Assembly: GCF_010093445.1 (NCBI RefSeq)
Contig: NZ_PDWW01000017.1
Coordinates: forward strand, 1-64,000
Reading direction: 5' to 3'
DNA from: Pseudoxanthomonas japonensis
GTDB lineage: Bacteria > Pseudomonadota > Gammaproteobacteria > Xanthomonadales > Xanthomonadaceae
DNA length: 64,000 nucleotides
The position numbers and the translations under genes are program-made. Within the stretch, counting starts at the first letter, position 1; each line of letters begins with the position of its first letter. Below, one piece after another: positions 16,658 through 25,882 of the stretch. Under the pieces are notes generated by a model. It was not told the DNA's origin. It did no database searches and worked only from the letters and a program-made list of their open reading frames with translations.

Positions 16658-18268
16658 TCAGGCGAGTGCGCGATAACGGAAGTCGCTGAACGCCACCGCG
16701 CCCGCGCCTGCGCTGTACAGCGCGATGCGCAGGCTGAGGAAGCCGCCGAACACGTTGTGGTGCAGGCCGGACACTTCCATCCGCGTATCCAGCCGCGTCC
16801 AGGTGCGGCCGTCGTCGTGCGAGTGATGCCAGGTCACGACGTGGTGGTCGTTGGTCAGGCGCAGGCGCACCCGTCGCGTCGGCAGTGCCTGCCGCGCCCA
16901 GGTCTGTTCCTCCGCGTACTGGAACACGCGCAGCCCGTCCGCGGTGCAGCCGAGGCCGACGAAGGCCTTCGGGTTGTAGAACAACAGCAGGCCGCCTTCT
17001 CCGCCGTCGACCAGGGTCAGCGTGACTTCGGCCTGATAGCTGCGGTCGCCGACGATGCAGGTCAGGGGGCTGCCGTCGGCAGGCGACGTGCCGGCACCGG
17101 CCAGGCGTATCGATCGCGTTCCGTAACGCACGCGCTGCATCTCGTTCGGCCGCGGCGCATGGAACGTCCATTGCGTCCCGAGCCGGTTGTTCGAGAAGTC
17201 GTCCGACAATGCGATGCCGGCCCGGCTTTGCTCGCCGCCGCGAGGTGACGGTAGAGGTTTGGAGAGATCGCCGCCGCGCGCGCGGAACCAGCCATCCTCC
17301 GTCCATTCGATCGGCTCCAGCAGCGTCTGCCGGCCGAGCGTGCGATAGCCGTTCTCGTAGCCGTGGTAGACCATCCACCCGTCGCCGGCGGGACCTTCGA
17401 CCAGCGTCGCATGGCCACGCGACCACCAGGGTTCGGCTTCGCTCAGCGTGCGCACCAGCGGATTTTGCGGACAGTGTTCCCAGGGGCCGTGGATCGAACG
17501 CGAGCGCGCGGCGATCACCATGTGGCCGGTCACGGGGCCCGCGGTGCCGCCGACCGCGGTGACCAGATAGAACCAGTCGCCACGCCGCGTCAGCTTGGGG
17601 CCCTCCGGCGCGAAGTTCTCGGTGATCCAGTCGTCCGGATAGCGCCACGGACGGTAGGCGTGTTCCAGCGCGCCATCGGTCGCCAGGCCGTCGTCGGTCA
17701 GGCGCACCTTGCGGATGCCGTTGACGAACAGATAGCGCTTGCCGTCTTCACCGACCGCATGGCCGGGATCGATGCAGCCGTCGATGCGCAGATCGACCGG
17801 CGCGCTCCACGGGCCGCGGATGTCGTCGGCCCAGATCGCGTGGATCTTCCATGCGCCTCCCGGTGCCAGCGTCGGCAGGTAGATGAAGTAGCGGTCGCCG
17901 TGCCGGCACAGGTCGACCGCCCACACGGTCCCGACGTTCGTGTGCAGCGCAGGACCCAGCGGCGTCCAGTTGACCAGGTCGGTCGAATGCCAGATCACCA
18001 GCCCGGGATAGGCGTCGAACGACGAGAACGTCAGGTAGTAGTTGTCGCCGTCCTTGAGGATGGTCGGATCCGGGCGATCGCCGGCGACGATGGGGTTGAG
18101 GTAGGTGCCGTCGCCGAGCTCGGCCTTGCGCTGGCCTTCGACGCCGGTCGCATGCGCTGGCGACGTCGGCACGCAAGCCGTGTCCGTCATCGCGCGCGAC
18201 GACAGCGGCCAGGTGGCCAGGCCGGCGAGTCCGGCCTTGAACAGGGCGCGACGCGAAGTGCCAGGCAT
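16658..18268 (-). CDS. GH43 glycosidase with Tat-like signal and C-terminal beta-sandwich
   Basis: A 536-residue secreted enzyme. The N-terminus has paired Arg and a hydrophobic stretch (SRRALFKAGLAGLATWPL), suggesting Tat export. The five-bladed GH43 domain (about residues 55-330) has the expected acids: Asp67 in DRPDP (base), Asp167 in GCIDPGHAV (pKa modulator) and Glu222 in APEGPKL (acid). The remainder (about 350-536) looks like a concanavalin-A-type accessory domain. Substrate (arabinofuranoside or xyloside) is not decided by sequence alone. CAGGAG precedes the ATG; 21 bp separate it from the second GH43 gene upstream, in the galactose operon. Confidence 0.88.
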   Translation of the reverse strand: MPGTSRRALFKAGLAGLATWPLSSRAMTDTACVPTSPAHATGVEGQRKAELGDGTYLNPIVAGDRPDPTILKDGDNYYLTFSSFDAYPGLVIWHSTDLVNWTPLGPALHTNVGTVWAVDLCRHGDRYFIYLPTLAPGGAWKIHAIWADDIRGPWSAPVDLRIDGCIDPGHAVGEDGKRYLFVNGIRKVRLTDDGLATDGALEHAYRPWRYPDDWITENFAPEGPKLTRRGDWFYLVTAVGGTAGPVTGHMVIAARSRSIHGPWEHCPQNPLVRTLSEAEPWWSRGHATLVEGPAGDGWMVYHGYENGYRTLGRQTLLEPIEWTEDGWFRARGGDLSKPLPSPRGGEQSRAGIALSDDFSNNRLGTQWTFHAPRPNEMQRVRYGTRSIRLAGAGTSPADGSPLTCIVGDRSYQAEVTLTLVDGGEGGLLLFYNPKAFVGLGCTADGLRVFQYAEEQTWARQALPTRRVRLRLTNDHHVVTWHHSHDDGRTWTRLDTRMEVSGLHHNVFGGFLSLRIALYSAGAGAVAFSDFRYRALA

Positions 18269-18289
18269 GCGGACTCCTGGATCGTGCGG

Positions 18290-19966
18290 TCAGCGACGTA
18301 CGGCGTAGGGGCCGAACGTGTTGCCGATGAAGCCGCCGGCCGTCTCCACGCTCAGCAGGCTGGCGTCCAGGCCGGTGGCGACGGGCTTCCACTCGCCGGA
18401 CGCCATCGCGTAGTCCGCCTCCAGCCGCGGGCCGTCGAGGCGGAAACGCAGCGACACGGGCCCCTGTTTCCCGTCCAGCGGGATCCGCGCCAGCCGGTCG
18501 CCCGTCTTCGCGCCCTCGCGGCTGCTGCGCCGATACAGCGACACGGCCAGTCCCTGCGCGTCGCGTTCGACGCCGAGCACGTAGTGGCCGTACTCGTTCT
18601 GCAGCAGCGCGAGTCCCGCCAGTTCACCCTCGACCGGTGCGAACGAGGCGAGCGTGGTTTCCAGCGTCGCCTTGTGGTGCTGCAGGCGATGCGCGAGGTA
18701 GGACGGCTGCCCCGGCGCCGTGCCGAACGCGCCCAGCGGCATCGTGCCGGGCGTGATCGTCAGCCCCGCCTTGCCCGTGGTGTACCAGCGGGTCTGCGGC
18801 GGATGCAGCGTCATCCACGACAGCGGAAGCGTGGGCGCATCGAAACGTTCGGTCCACGCCATCGGCCCGCTGGTCGGCAAGGGCTGCGGATTGCGTGGCA
18901 GGTCGGGCCGCTGCACGACCATCGGCACGCGTTCGCCGCGCGGCAGGATCACCGGCCAACCGTCCTTCCACGTCACCGGCAGCAGGAAGGTCTCACGCCC
19001 CAGGTTGTACTGGTTGCCGCGGTACGGACGCGTGGCCAGGAACACCGCCCACCACGTGCCATCCTTGAGCTTCACGAACTGCGCATGGCCGGTGGAGGTC
19101 ACCGGATCCGGACGTGCCGGGTTGAGGTCGCGCTGGGTCAGCGACGGGTTGGAGGGCGACGGCACATAGGGGCCGGTGAGTGCGCGGCTGCGCCACACCA
19201 TCTGCGCATGCTGCTCGCCCGTGCCGCCCTCGGCGGCGGTCAGGTAATACCAGCCGTCGTGCTTGAAGACGTGCGGCCCCTCGATGTGTTCCGGGTTCGT
19301 CGCCGGATCGGCGCCGCCGTCCACCAGCAGGAGGCGCTCGCCGACGCGTTCGCGCTTGCCGAAATCGAAGCGCTGCAGCCAGATCGCGCGGTGGCCGTCG
19401 TAACGCAGCTTGCCGTCGGGCACGTCGTTGTGGACCACCCACGCGCTGCCGTCGTCGTCGAAGAACAGCGAGGGATCGATGCCGCTGACGCCCAGCCAGA
19501 TTGGATCCGACCATGGTCCGGCCGGGTCCTTCGCGGTGACGACGAAGTTGCCGCGGTCGCAGTAGAAGCAGGTATTGGCGATGTAGAACGTGCCGTCGTG
19601 GTGCGCGAGCGTGGCGGCGAACAGGCCACGCGTCAGTTCTTCCTTCTCGCCATAGTTGATCTGGTCCGGACGATGGATCGCATTGCCGACCTGCGTCCAC
19701 GACACCAGGTCGGTGCTGTGGAAGACCGGCAGGCCCGGGAAGTAGCCGAACGTCGAGGTGACCAGGTAGAAGTCGTCGCCGACGCGGATCGCCGAGGGAT
19801 CCGGATAGAAGCCGGCGACCACCGGATTCCTGTACTGCGTGGCATCGACCGCCGGGCCTCCGTCGTCGCCGCTGTAGCGCACGTCGCGGAAGACCGCGTC
19901 GCCGGCCAGGGCTGGAGCCATCATCGACAGCGTCATCACCAGTGTCAGCGCGCACCGCGTCAGCAT
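18290..19966 (-). CDS. GH43 beta-xylosidase/arabinofuranosidase, secreted
   Basis: A 558-residue protein with a Sec signal peptide (cleavage about residue 21, PALAG). The GH43 domain shows Asp56 (FYPDPSAI), Asp164 (SGIDPSLFFDDDG) and Glu229 (EHIEGPHVF), and a C-terminal beta-sandwich (about 370-558) of the type common in beta-xylosidases. It would release xylose or arabinose from hemicellulose oligomers. It starts 10 bp after the 2-oxo-3-deoxygalactonate kinase gene with GAGGAA before its ATG, so it is part of the galactose catabolic operon. Confidence 0.9.
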   Translation of the reverse strand: MLTRCALTLVMTLSMMAPALAGDAVFRDVRYSGDDGGPAVDATQYRNPVVAGFYPDPSAIRVGDDFYLVTSTFGYFPGLPVFHSTDLVSWTQVGNAIHRPDQINYGEKEELTRGLFAATLAHHDGTFYIANTCFYCDRGNFVVTAKDPAGPWSDPIWLGVSGIDPSLFFDDDGSAWVVHNDVPDGKLRYDGHRAIWLQRFDFGKRERVGERLLLVDGGADPATNPEHIEGPHVFKHDGWYYLTAAEGGTGEQHAQMVWRSRALTGPYVPSPSNPSLTQRDLNPARPDPVTSTGHAQFVKLKDGTWWAVFLATRPYRGNQYNLGRETFLLPVTWKDGWPVILPRGERVPMVVQRPDLPRNPQPLPTSGPMAWTERFDAPTLPLSWMTLHPPQTRWYTTGKAGLTITPGTMPLGAFGTAPGQPSYLAHRLQHHKATLETTLASFAPVEGELAGLALLQNEYGHYVLGVERDAQGLAVSLYRRSSREGAKTGDRLARIPLDGKQGPVSLRFRLDGPRLEADYAMASGEWKPVATGLDASLLSVETAGGFIGNTFGPYAVRR

Positions 19967-19976
19967 CGTGTATTCC

Positions 19977-20885
19977 TCAGGTCGTGGCGGCGCTCATGCG
20001 CCGCGCCCACAGGGCATGCAGGCCGCGTGCGGCCAGGTCTTCGGGATGGCGCTGCACGCCCACCCCGAGCGTGGTGAGGGCGTGGGCGTACGACGCCAGC
20101 AGGCGGTCGTTGCCGATCAGGTGGACCTGCGCCGGCCGTGGTGCGTGCGAGAACAGGCCCGAGGCGCGCAGTTCGTGTCCGATCAGCAGCCCGGAGAGGT
20201 ACGACGGCAGCGCGGGCTCGGCGAACTGCTGGAACAGGCCGGTCGTGCGCACGCCGAACAGGTGGTGCAGCAGGCCGCCAGCGTCTTCGCTGCGCTTGAG
20301 GCCCGCGTCGAACGCATAGCCATCGAAGCGCACGTCGCCGGCCGGCATCAGCCGACCCAGGATGCTGTGCTGGCGCAGCAGCGCATACAGTTCGCCGGTC
20401 ATTGCGGTGGCGATGCGCCGCACCTGGCCGTCGCGCACCGTGACCCACTTGCTGTGGGTGCCGGGCAGACAGACCAGGTGGGTGCCGGCGGTGAGCACAT
20501 CCAGCAGGGCGGCCAGTTGCGTTTCCTCGCCGCGCATCACGTCGGGCACGCGGTCGGAATCGCTGTCGCGCAGGCCCGGCACAAGCCAGAGCGCGCGTCC
20601 GTCGAAACCCGGCGGCTGGAAGCGCTGCATCCCGAGCGCGAGTGCGTGGTTGCCGGCGGGGCAGGGCAGGTAAGGCATCTCGTGCCAACCGCCGCGCCCG
20701 CCCACCATGCCGCACAGCAGGACGTCGCCATCGTCCCAGCCGGCGATCTCGCGTGCGAGCACGTCGCCGAAGCGGCCGTCGCAGGCCAGCACGCCCTGGT
20801 CGCTGCGGCGGCGCTCGCGGACCTGGCCGTCGTCGGCCAGCCGGTACAGGCGCAGGCTGCTGGTACCCCAGTCGACCGCGATCAT
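19977..20885 (-). CDS. dgoK: 2-dehydro-3-deoxygalactonokinase
   Basis: A 302-residue sugar-acid kinase. The N-terminal MIAVDWGTSSLRLYRL phosphate-binding motif, MVGGRGGWHEMPYLPCPAG and LVCLPGTHSKWV are characteristic of DgoK. It phosphorylates 2-keto-3-deoxygalactonate to the 6-phosphate, the substrate of the aldolase encoded upstream. Its ATG overlaps the stop of the lactonase gene by 4 bp. Confidence 0.93.
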   Translation of the reverse strand: MIAVDWGTSSLRLYRLADDGQVRERRRSDQGVLACDGRFGDVLAREIAGWDDGDVLLCGMVGGRGGWHEMPYLPCPAGNHALALGMQRFQPPGFDGRALWLVPGLRDSDSDRVPDVMRGEETQLAALLDVLTAGTHLVCLPGTHSKWVTVRDGQVRRIATAMTGELYALLRQHSILGRLMPAGDVRFDGYAFDAGLKRSEDAGGLLHHLFGVRTTGLFQQFAEPALPSYLSGLLIGHELRASGLFSHAPRPAQVHLIGNDRLLASYAHALTTLGVGVQRHPEDLAARGLHALWARRMSAATT

Positions 20886-21781
20886 GGCAGGCGCACCCGG
20901 TCCGTCGCGCGGGTGAGCGCTCGCCCGGCGTCATGCGCGAACACGCCGCCGGCCAGCGGCTGCTCTGCCAGCGCGGCGTCGTCCAGACCGACGCGCGCGC
21001 TGGTGAGGTAGAGCGTGTCGCCCGCCAGTACGCAGCACGACGGCTGCGATGCCGGCGTGCGCACGATGCGGTCCAGCCGGCCGTCGGGCAGGTAGCGCAC
21101 GACGCGCCCCGCGCCCCATTGCGCGTTCCACAGCGCGCCTTCATGGTCGATGATCGAACCGTCGGGCTCCGCGCCCGGCGTGTCCAGGCCGACGAACACG
21201 CCGATGTCCGACACCGTCGCAGTCGCCGCGTCGTAGCGGCAGCGCAGGATGCGCGGCACCACCGAGTCGCAGAAGTACATCGTCGTCCCGTCGGCGTCGA
21301 AGCAGATCGAGTTCGGTATCGCCGCGCGCGGCAGCGCGAGTTCGCGCAGCCCGTGCGCGGCGGTGTACTGGTGGAAGCGGCCGATGGGCCGCAGGTCCGC
21401 ATGTTCGCTCTTGGTGCCGAAGACGAAGCCGCCATGGCGGTCGGCGCGACCGTCGTTGACGCGGGTCGACGGCTCGTCCGCCTCGACATCCGCGAGCTTC
21501 GTCGTCAGCAGGTCGCGCCGGTCCAGCTGCGCTTCGACATCGCCCGCGTGCAGCGCCTTGGCCAGGCCGAGCAGCAGCCGCCCATCCTCGGCCAGCGCCA
21601 AGCAGCCGAGCGGCGCCGGCAACGACCACGTATGCGTGTGGCCGCTCGCGGGATCGTGCCGCCACAGTTCCGCGGCCAGGATGTCGGTCCAGTACAGCAC
21701 GCGCCGACGCTCGCACCACAGGATGCCTTCGCCCAGCGCACAGCGGCTGTCGACGGCCAGGGTCGCCAGCGCCGCGGTCAC
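20882..21781 (-). CDS. SMP-30/gluconolaconase-family sugar lactonase (probable galactonolactonase)
   Basis: About 299 residues of a six-bladed SMP-30 propeller. The metal-binding Glu is in CALGEGILW near the N-terminus; later PNSICFDADGTTMYF and EPDGSIIDHEGALWNAQWG carry the expected Asn and Asp ligands. It would hydrolyse galactono-lactone, the product of the dehydrogenase, to galactonate. I chose the GTG at 21781, 4 bp after the upstream gene ends; an ATG at 21817 overlapping that gene is an alternative. It overlaps dgoK by 4 bp. Confidence 0.87.
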   Translation of the reverse strand: MTAALATLAVDSRCALGEGILWCERRRVLYWTDILAAELWRHDPASGHTHTWSLPAPLGCLALAEDGRLLLGLAKALHAGDVEAQLDRRDLLTTKLADVEADEPSTRVNDGRADRHGGFVFGTKSEHADLRPIGRFHQYTAAHGLRELALPRAAIPNSICFDADGTTMYFCDSVVPRILRCRYDAATATVSDIGVFVGLDTPGAEPDGSIIDHEGALWNAQWGAGRVVRYLPDGRLDRIVRTPASQPSCCVLAGDTLYLTSARVGLDDAALAEQPLAGGVFAHDAGRALTRATDRVRLP

Positions 21782-21785
21782 GGGC

Positions 21786-22937
21786 TCACCACTCGGCCAC
21801 GCTGCCATCGGCATGCCGCCACAGCGGGTTGCGCCAGCGCGGCGGCTGCCGGTTCGCGTCGACCAGACGCGCCTCGTCGATCTCCACGCCCAGGCCGGGT
21901 TTCGGCAGCGCGGCGATGCTGCCGGTGGCGTCGCAGCGGAAATCGTCCTTGTTGGCGACGTAGTCCAGCAGGTCGGCGCCCTCGTTGTAATGGATGCCGA
22001 TGCTCTGTTCCTGCAGCATCGCGTTGTGGGCAACGAAGTCCACCTGCAGGCAGGCGGCCAGCGCCACCGGGCCCAGCGGACAGTGCGGTGCCAGCGCAAC
22101 GTCGTGGGCTTCGGCCATCGCCGCGATCTTCACGCATTCGGTGATGCCGCCGGCGTGCGACAGGTCGGGTTGCAGGATGGCCAGGCCGCCGGCGGCGAGC
22201 ACCGGCTTGAACTCGGCGCGGGAATACATGCGCTCGCCCGCGGCGAGCGGAATCGAGGTCGCATCGGACAGTGGCCGGTAGTACTCCCACTGCTCCGGCA
22301 GCACCGGCTCCTCGACGAACAGCGGCTTGAACGGCGCCAGTTCGCGCAGCAGCACGCGGGCCATCGGCGCGCTGACGCGGCCGTGGAAGTCGATGCCGAA
22401 ATCGACGCGGTCGCCCATCGCCTCGCGGATCGCGGCGACCTTGGCGACGGCGGCATCGATCGCGCGCGGGCTGTCGATCAGCTTCAGCTCCTCGGTGCCG
22501 TTGAACTTGAACGTATCGAACCCCTGCGCCTGGTAGCGCTGCATCTGCGCGACGATGTCGGCAGGACGGTCGCCACCGACCCAGCGGTAGGTCTTCATGC
22601 GGTCGCGGACGAGCCCGCCGAGCAACTGGTACACCGGCACGCCGAGGGCCTTGCCCTTGATGTCCCACAGCGCCTGGTCGATGCCGGCGATGGCGCTCAT
22701 CAGGATCGCGCCGCCGCGATAGAAGCCGCCGCGGTACAGCACCTGCCACAGGTCGTTGATGCGCGCCGGATCCTGGCCGACGAGATAGTCGCCGAGTTCG
22801 TGCACGGCGGCTTCCACCGCGTGCGCGCGTCCCTCGATGACCGGCTCGCCCCAGCCGCTGATGCCCTCGTCGGTCTCCACCTTGAGGAACAGCCAGCGCG
22901 GTGCCGCGTGGTACGTGGTGAGGCGGACGATCTTCAT
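21786..22937 (-). CDS. dgoD: D-galactonate dehydratase, enolase superfamily
   Basis: A 383-residue mandelate racemase/muconate lactonising enzyme family member. Metal ligands are visible in [19 protein letters not shown] and [10 protein letters not shown]; the catalytic His is in [14 protein letters not shown]. The overall pattern and length match DgoD, which dehydrates galactonate to 2-keto-3-deoxygalactonate. It overlaps the KDPGal aldolase gene by 4 bp. Confidence 0.93.
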   Translation of the reverse strand: MKIVRLTTYHAAPRWLFLKVETDEGISGWGEPVIEGRAHAVEAAVHELGDYLVGQDPARINDLWQVLYRGGFYRGGAILMSAIAGIDQALWDIKGKALGVPVYQLLGGLVRDRMKTYRWVGGDRPADIVAQMQRYQAQGFDTFKFNGTEELKLIDSPRAIDAAVAKVAAIREAMGDRVDFGIDFHGRVSAPMARVLLRELAPFKPLFVEEPVLPEQWEYYRPLSDATSIPLAAGERMYSRAEFKPVLAAGGLAILQPDLSHAGGITECVKIAAMAEAHDVALAPHCPLGPVALAACLQVDFVAHNAMLQEQSIGIHYNEGADLLDYVANKDDFRCDATGSIAALPKPGLGVEIDEARLVDANRQPPRWRNPLWRHADGSVAEW

Positions 22938-23557
22938 GCGGCGTGGTCCAGGTAGGCCTGGCGGAAGCGTCGCGCGTGCTCGCGCGTGCGTTCGACCGCC
23001 TGGCCGGGCGTGTAGAGTTCGCCGCCGATGCCGGCGCCCTGACAGCCGGCTGAGAGGTAGCCGGAGAGGGTGTCGGGCGTGACGCCACCGACGGCGAATA
23101 GGGGAACCGGCGGCAGCACGCTGCGCAGGGCGCGCACCATCGCCGGTCCGTAGACGGAAGCGGGGAACAGCTTGAGCATCTGCGCGCCCGCCTCGAGCGC
23201 ATCGAAAGCCTCGCTGGCGGTGGCGACGCCGGCGGCGACGTGCAGGCCGCGGTCGACGGCATGCCGGATCACCGGCGGCCGCGTGTTCGGCGTCACCATC
23301 AGGCGGCCACCGGCGGCCACCAGCGCATCGACGTCGCCGGTCGTCAGCACGGTGCCTGCACCGATCAGCGCGCGCTCGCCGAACGCGTCCGACGCGATGC
23401 GTACGCTGCGCTCCCAGTCCGGCGAATTGGCCGGGATCTCGATGGCGTCGTAACCCTCGTCCACCAGCGCGCCGACGTGCGCATGCGCCTCGTCGGGCGT
23501 GATGCCGCGCAGGATCGCAATCAGCGGCAGGGCGAAGGGGAGGGTAGGCGCGTGCAT
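22934..23557 (-). CDS. dgoA: 2-dehydro-3-deoxy-6-phosphogalactonate aldolase
   Basis: A 207-residue class I KDPG/KDPGal aldolase. [13 protein letters not shown], the catalytic Glu in [13 protein letters not shown], and the Schiff-base Lys in [14 protein letters not shown] are clear, as is the phosphate-binding [14 protein letters not shown]. It cleaves KDPGal to pyruvate and glyceraldehyde 3-phosphate. DgoD overlaps its stop by 4 bp; the SDR gene ends 4 bp upstream. Confidence 0.93.
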   Translation of the reverse strand: MHAPTLPFALPLIAILRGITPDEAHAHVGALVDEGYDAIEIPANSPDWERSVRIASDAFGERALIGAGTVLTTGDVDALVAAGGRLMVTPNTRPPVIRHAVDRGLHVAAGVATASEAFDALEAGAQMLKLFPASVYGPAMVRALRSVLPPVPLFAVGGVTPDTLSGYLSAGCQGAGIGGELYTPGQAVERTREHARRFRQAYLDHAA

Positions 23558-23561
23558 GCGG

Positions 23562-24302
23562 TCAGTCGTGGTAGACCTGCGAACGGCCGCCGTCGATGGT
23601 GATGTCGGTGGCGTTGATGAAGCGCGCTTCGTCGCTGGCCAAGAACAGCGCGGTGTAGGCGACTTCCTCCGGCGTGCCGATGCGCTGCGGCGGCAGCAGC
23701 GCCGTTTGTTTATCGCGCGTCCCGGGTTCGCGTTCGAACCACGCTTCGATGCGCGGCACCAGGATCAGGCCGGGCGAAATCGAATTCACCCGGATGCCGT
23801 GCGCGGCGTATTCGATGCCGAGCGAGCGGGTCAGCCCGATCAGCCCGTGCTTCGCGACCGGATACGGGAAGCAGCCGGCGATGATCTTGTGACCGTGCAC
23901 CGACGCGATGTTGACGATCGAGCCGCTGCCCTGCGCCAGCATGGCCGGCAGCACCGCGCGGCACAGGTGCCATGCGCCCTTGAGATTCAGCGCCATGCAG
24001 CGTTCCCAGTCGTCGTCCGACAGCGACAGCGGGTCGGAGAACACGTCGGCACCGGCATTGTTGACCAGCACGTCGATGCGGCCGTGGCGTTCGCGTGCCG
24101 CATGCACGGCGGCGTCGACGGCGGCGGCGTCGGTGATGTCGGCGAGATGGTGGGCCACGCCGTCATCGGCGGCGGGTGCGGGCTGGCGGTCGAGGCCGAT
24201 GACCGTGGCGCCCTCGCGTGCGAACAGGCGCGCGGTCGCCGCGCCGATGCCGCTGGCGGCACCGGTGACCAGCGCGACCTTGCCGGACAGGCGACGTGTC
24301 AT
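23562..24302 (-). CDS. SDR oxidoreductase, probable D-galactose 1-dehydrogenase
   Basis: A 246-residue short-chain dehydrogenase: cofactor motif TGAASGIGAA, NNAGAD, and active-site Tyr-x3-Lys in CFPYPVAKHG with an upstream catalytic Ser (VNIASVHGH). As first enzyme of the operon it would oxidise galactose at C1 to the lactone taken up by the next enzymes; oxidation of fucose or arabinose is possible. I chose the ATG at 24302, which lacks a good ribosome-binding site but overlaps the stop of a short upstream reading frame that has a strong one. Confidence 0.85.
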   Translation of the reverse strand: MTRRLSGKVALVTGAASGIGAATARLFAREGATVIGLDRQPAPAADDGVAHHLADITDAAAVDAAVHAARERHGRIDVLVNNAGADVFSDPLSLSDDDWERCMALNLKGAWHLCRAVLPAMLAQGSGSIVNIASVHGHKIIAGCFPYPVAKHGLIGLTRSLGIEYAAHGIRVNSISPGLILVPRIEAWFEREPGTRDKQTALLPPQRIGTPEEVAYTALFLASDEARFINATDITIDGGRSQVYHD

Positions 24303-24379
24303 GCGCGCCGGCGTCCGTGGGACGTGGACGCGGCGATGGCGGCGGCACGCGGGGTGCCGTCGGACTGCGGTGTCGCCAT
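24299..24379 (-). CDS. possible 26-residue leader peptide coupled to the SDR gene
   Basis: A short reading frame, MATPQSDGTPRAAAIAAS continuing to GRRRA, whose ATG at 24379 follows a very strong Shine-Dalgarno sequence (GGAGGAGGG, six bases away). Its TGA overlaps the ATG of the dehydrogenase by 4 bp. It may be a leader that couples translation, or a sign that the real dehydrogenase start is expressed through a frameshift or has a sequencing error. No known family. Confidence 0.4.
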   Translation of the reverse strand: MATPQSDGTPRAAAIAASTSHGRRRA

Positions 24380-24385
24380 GGGACC

Positions 24386-24391
24386 CTCCTC
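24386..24391 (-). promoter_or_regulatory. strong ribosome-binding site of the leader ORF
   Basis: Minus-strand GGAGGAGGG core lies six bases before the ATG at 24379, while the 20 bases before the SDR ATG at 24302 carry nothing comparable. Ribosomes entering the galactose operon should therefore load here. Confidence 0.55.
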
Positions 24392-24520
24392 CCGGCGGTG
24401 ATCGGATGCGGGACCTCCCGTGGCGGACCTGTGCCGGCCGTCCCCGGGCATCCCCTTCGCAGTCGGGCGGGCATGGCCGCCGGGCCGCGTTCGAAGCGTG
24501 GCATAGCCTCGCGTGGGCAT

Positions 24521-24551
24521 CTATGTACGACAAATGAAATTTTTGTCATAG
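24521..24551. promoter_or_regulatory. AT-rich imperfect palindrome between LysR gene and galactose operon
   Basis: CTATG...CATAG flank GACAAA (24529-24534) and TTTGTC (24542-24547) in an otherwise GC-rich divergent intergenic region. It ends about 40 bp before the lysR ATG. LysR proteins bind such sites between their own gene and the target operon, so this is the likely operator for the galactose genes; promoter elements of both directions may overlap it. Confidence 0.55.
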
Positions 24552-24592
24552 GCTATTCCGCACGCGAATAGGTCATCCGCTCGGAGGCTTCC

Positions 24593-25594
24593 ATGGTCCA
24601 TCCCACCACCGGCTGGTTCGGCGCCACCCGCCTGAAGACCCGCCATCTTTCCCTGCTGCTGCACCTGTACGAACAGCGTTCGGTGCTGCGCGCGGCCGAG
24701 GCCGCCAACATGACCCAGCCCGCCGCGTCCAAGCTGCTGGCGGAGATGGAGAGCCTGCTCGGCGTGCCGCTGTTCGAGCGGCATGCGCGCGGCGTGGAGC
24801 CCACCTGGTACGGCCAGGTGCTGATCCGGCGGGCGCGCTCGGCGCTGTCCGAGATCGGCCGCGCGCATGACGAGATCGCTGCGCTGCGCAGCGGCCGGAT
24901 GGGACAGGCCGCCATCGGCACGGTGGTGAATCCGGGGACGACGCTGGTGCCACAGGCCATCGCGGCGGTGAAGCGCGACTTTCCCGACATCCTGATCCGC
25001 GTGGAGATGGACTACAGCCGGCCGCTGGTCGCCAAGCTGCTGGACGGGCAGCTCGACATCGTGGTCGGCCGCATCATGGGCCCGGAAGGGGCCGGCGAGC
25101 TGGATTTCGAGCCGCTGGCCGACGAGCCGCATGCGGTCATCGTGCGCGCCGGCCATCCGCTGACACGGCGTCAGCGCATCACCCATGCCGACCTGTCCGA
25201 CTACGGCTGGATCATGCCGCCGTCCGCCAGCGTGCTGCGCTCGCGGCTGGACGCGGTGTTTCTGGAACACGGCCAGCCGCCGCCGCAGAACATCGTGGAA
25301 ACCGCCTCGCTGCCGGTGATCATCCACCTGCTGCGGCACAGCGACCTGCTGACGGCGCTGCCGGCCGAATCGGTCGGTCCGTACCTGCAGACCGGGCAGA
25401 TGTGCGTGCTGCCTATCGAACTGGGCGTGCGCATGGAGTTTTTCGGCATCGTGCGCCGCCGCGACCAGTTGCTGTCGCCGGGGGCCGAGCGTGTGCTGGA
25501 GGCGCTCCGGGCCACCGCCCGCCGCCTGTATGCCGAGCCGGACGCCTCCCGTGCGGGCGACGCACCGCCGGTCGGCGAGGGCGCCGGCGACTGA
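24593..25594 (+). CDS. LysR-type transcriptional regulator, GbpR-like
   Basis: A 333-residue LysR regulator: N-terminal winged helix-turn-helix (LRAAEAANMTQPAASKLLAE, about residues 37-56) and a type 2 periplasmic-binding fold effector domain (about 105-310). It resembles GbpR-type regulators known to control sugar-binding and galactose or arabinose genes. Divergent from the galactose catabolic operon across about 210 bp, so control of that operon by a galactose-pathway intermediate is the natural inference. The C-terminal 25 residues are a low-complexity tail. Confidence 0.9.
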   Translation: MVHPTTGWFGATRLKTRHLSLLLHLYEQRSVLRAAEAANMTQPAASKLLAEMESLLGVPLFERHARGVEPTWYGQVLIRRARSALSEIGRAHDEIAALRSGRMGQAAIGTVVNPGTTLVPQAIAAVKRDFPDILIRVEMDYSRPLVAKLLDGQLDIVVGRIMGPEGAGELDFEPLADEPHAVIVRAGHPLTRRQRITHADLSDYGWIMPPSASVLRSRLDAVFLEHGQPPPQNIVETASLPVIIHLLRHSDLLTALPAESVGPYLQTGQMCVLPIELGVRMEFFGIVRRRDQLLSPGAERVLEALRATARRLYAEPDASRAGDAPPVGEGAGD

Positions 25595-25642
25595 ATGTCC
25601 TCCATGTATTCGCGTTCGATATAGCTGGCGATCAATATTTCA

Positions 25643-25672
25643 TTGGTCCGGCATGTCAGCGCCGCCTATGCT
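25643..25672 (+). promoter_or_regulatory. possible sigma70 promoter for the xyloglucan locus
   Basis: TTGGTC (25643-25648) and TATGCT (25667-25672) with 18-bp spacing form a modest promoter upstream of the TonB receptor. It would give a 5' leader of about 200 nt. Moderate matches only. Confidence 0.3.
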
Positions 25673-25882
25673 CCCGCCGCAGTCACACAACGGTGGTCCC
25701 ACGGCCACCGCCTGATCGCCCGGAGCCGGCGTGACTTCCGCCACGGAGGCGATCGCATCACCGACGACCACGACCAAGGGGGCGGGGTTGCCGGACGCTT
25801 CATCCGGCCACGCGATGCGCAGACATCCGCGGGCCGGGACCACAACTCCATCGCTTGTCATGTGTCCTGGGAGGGAACATCC

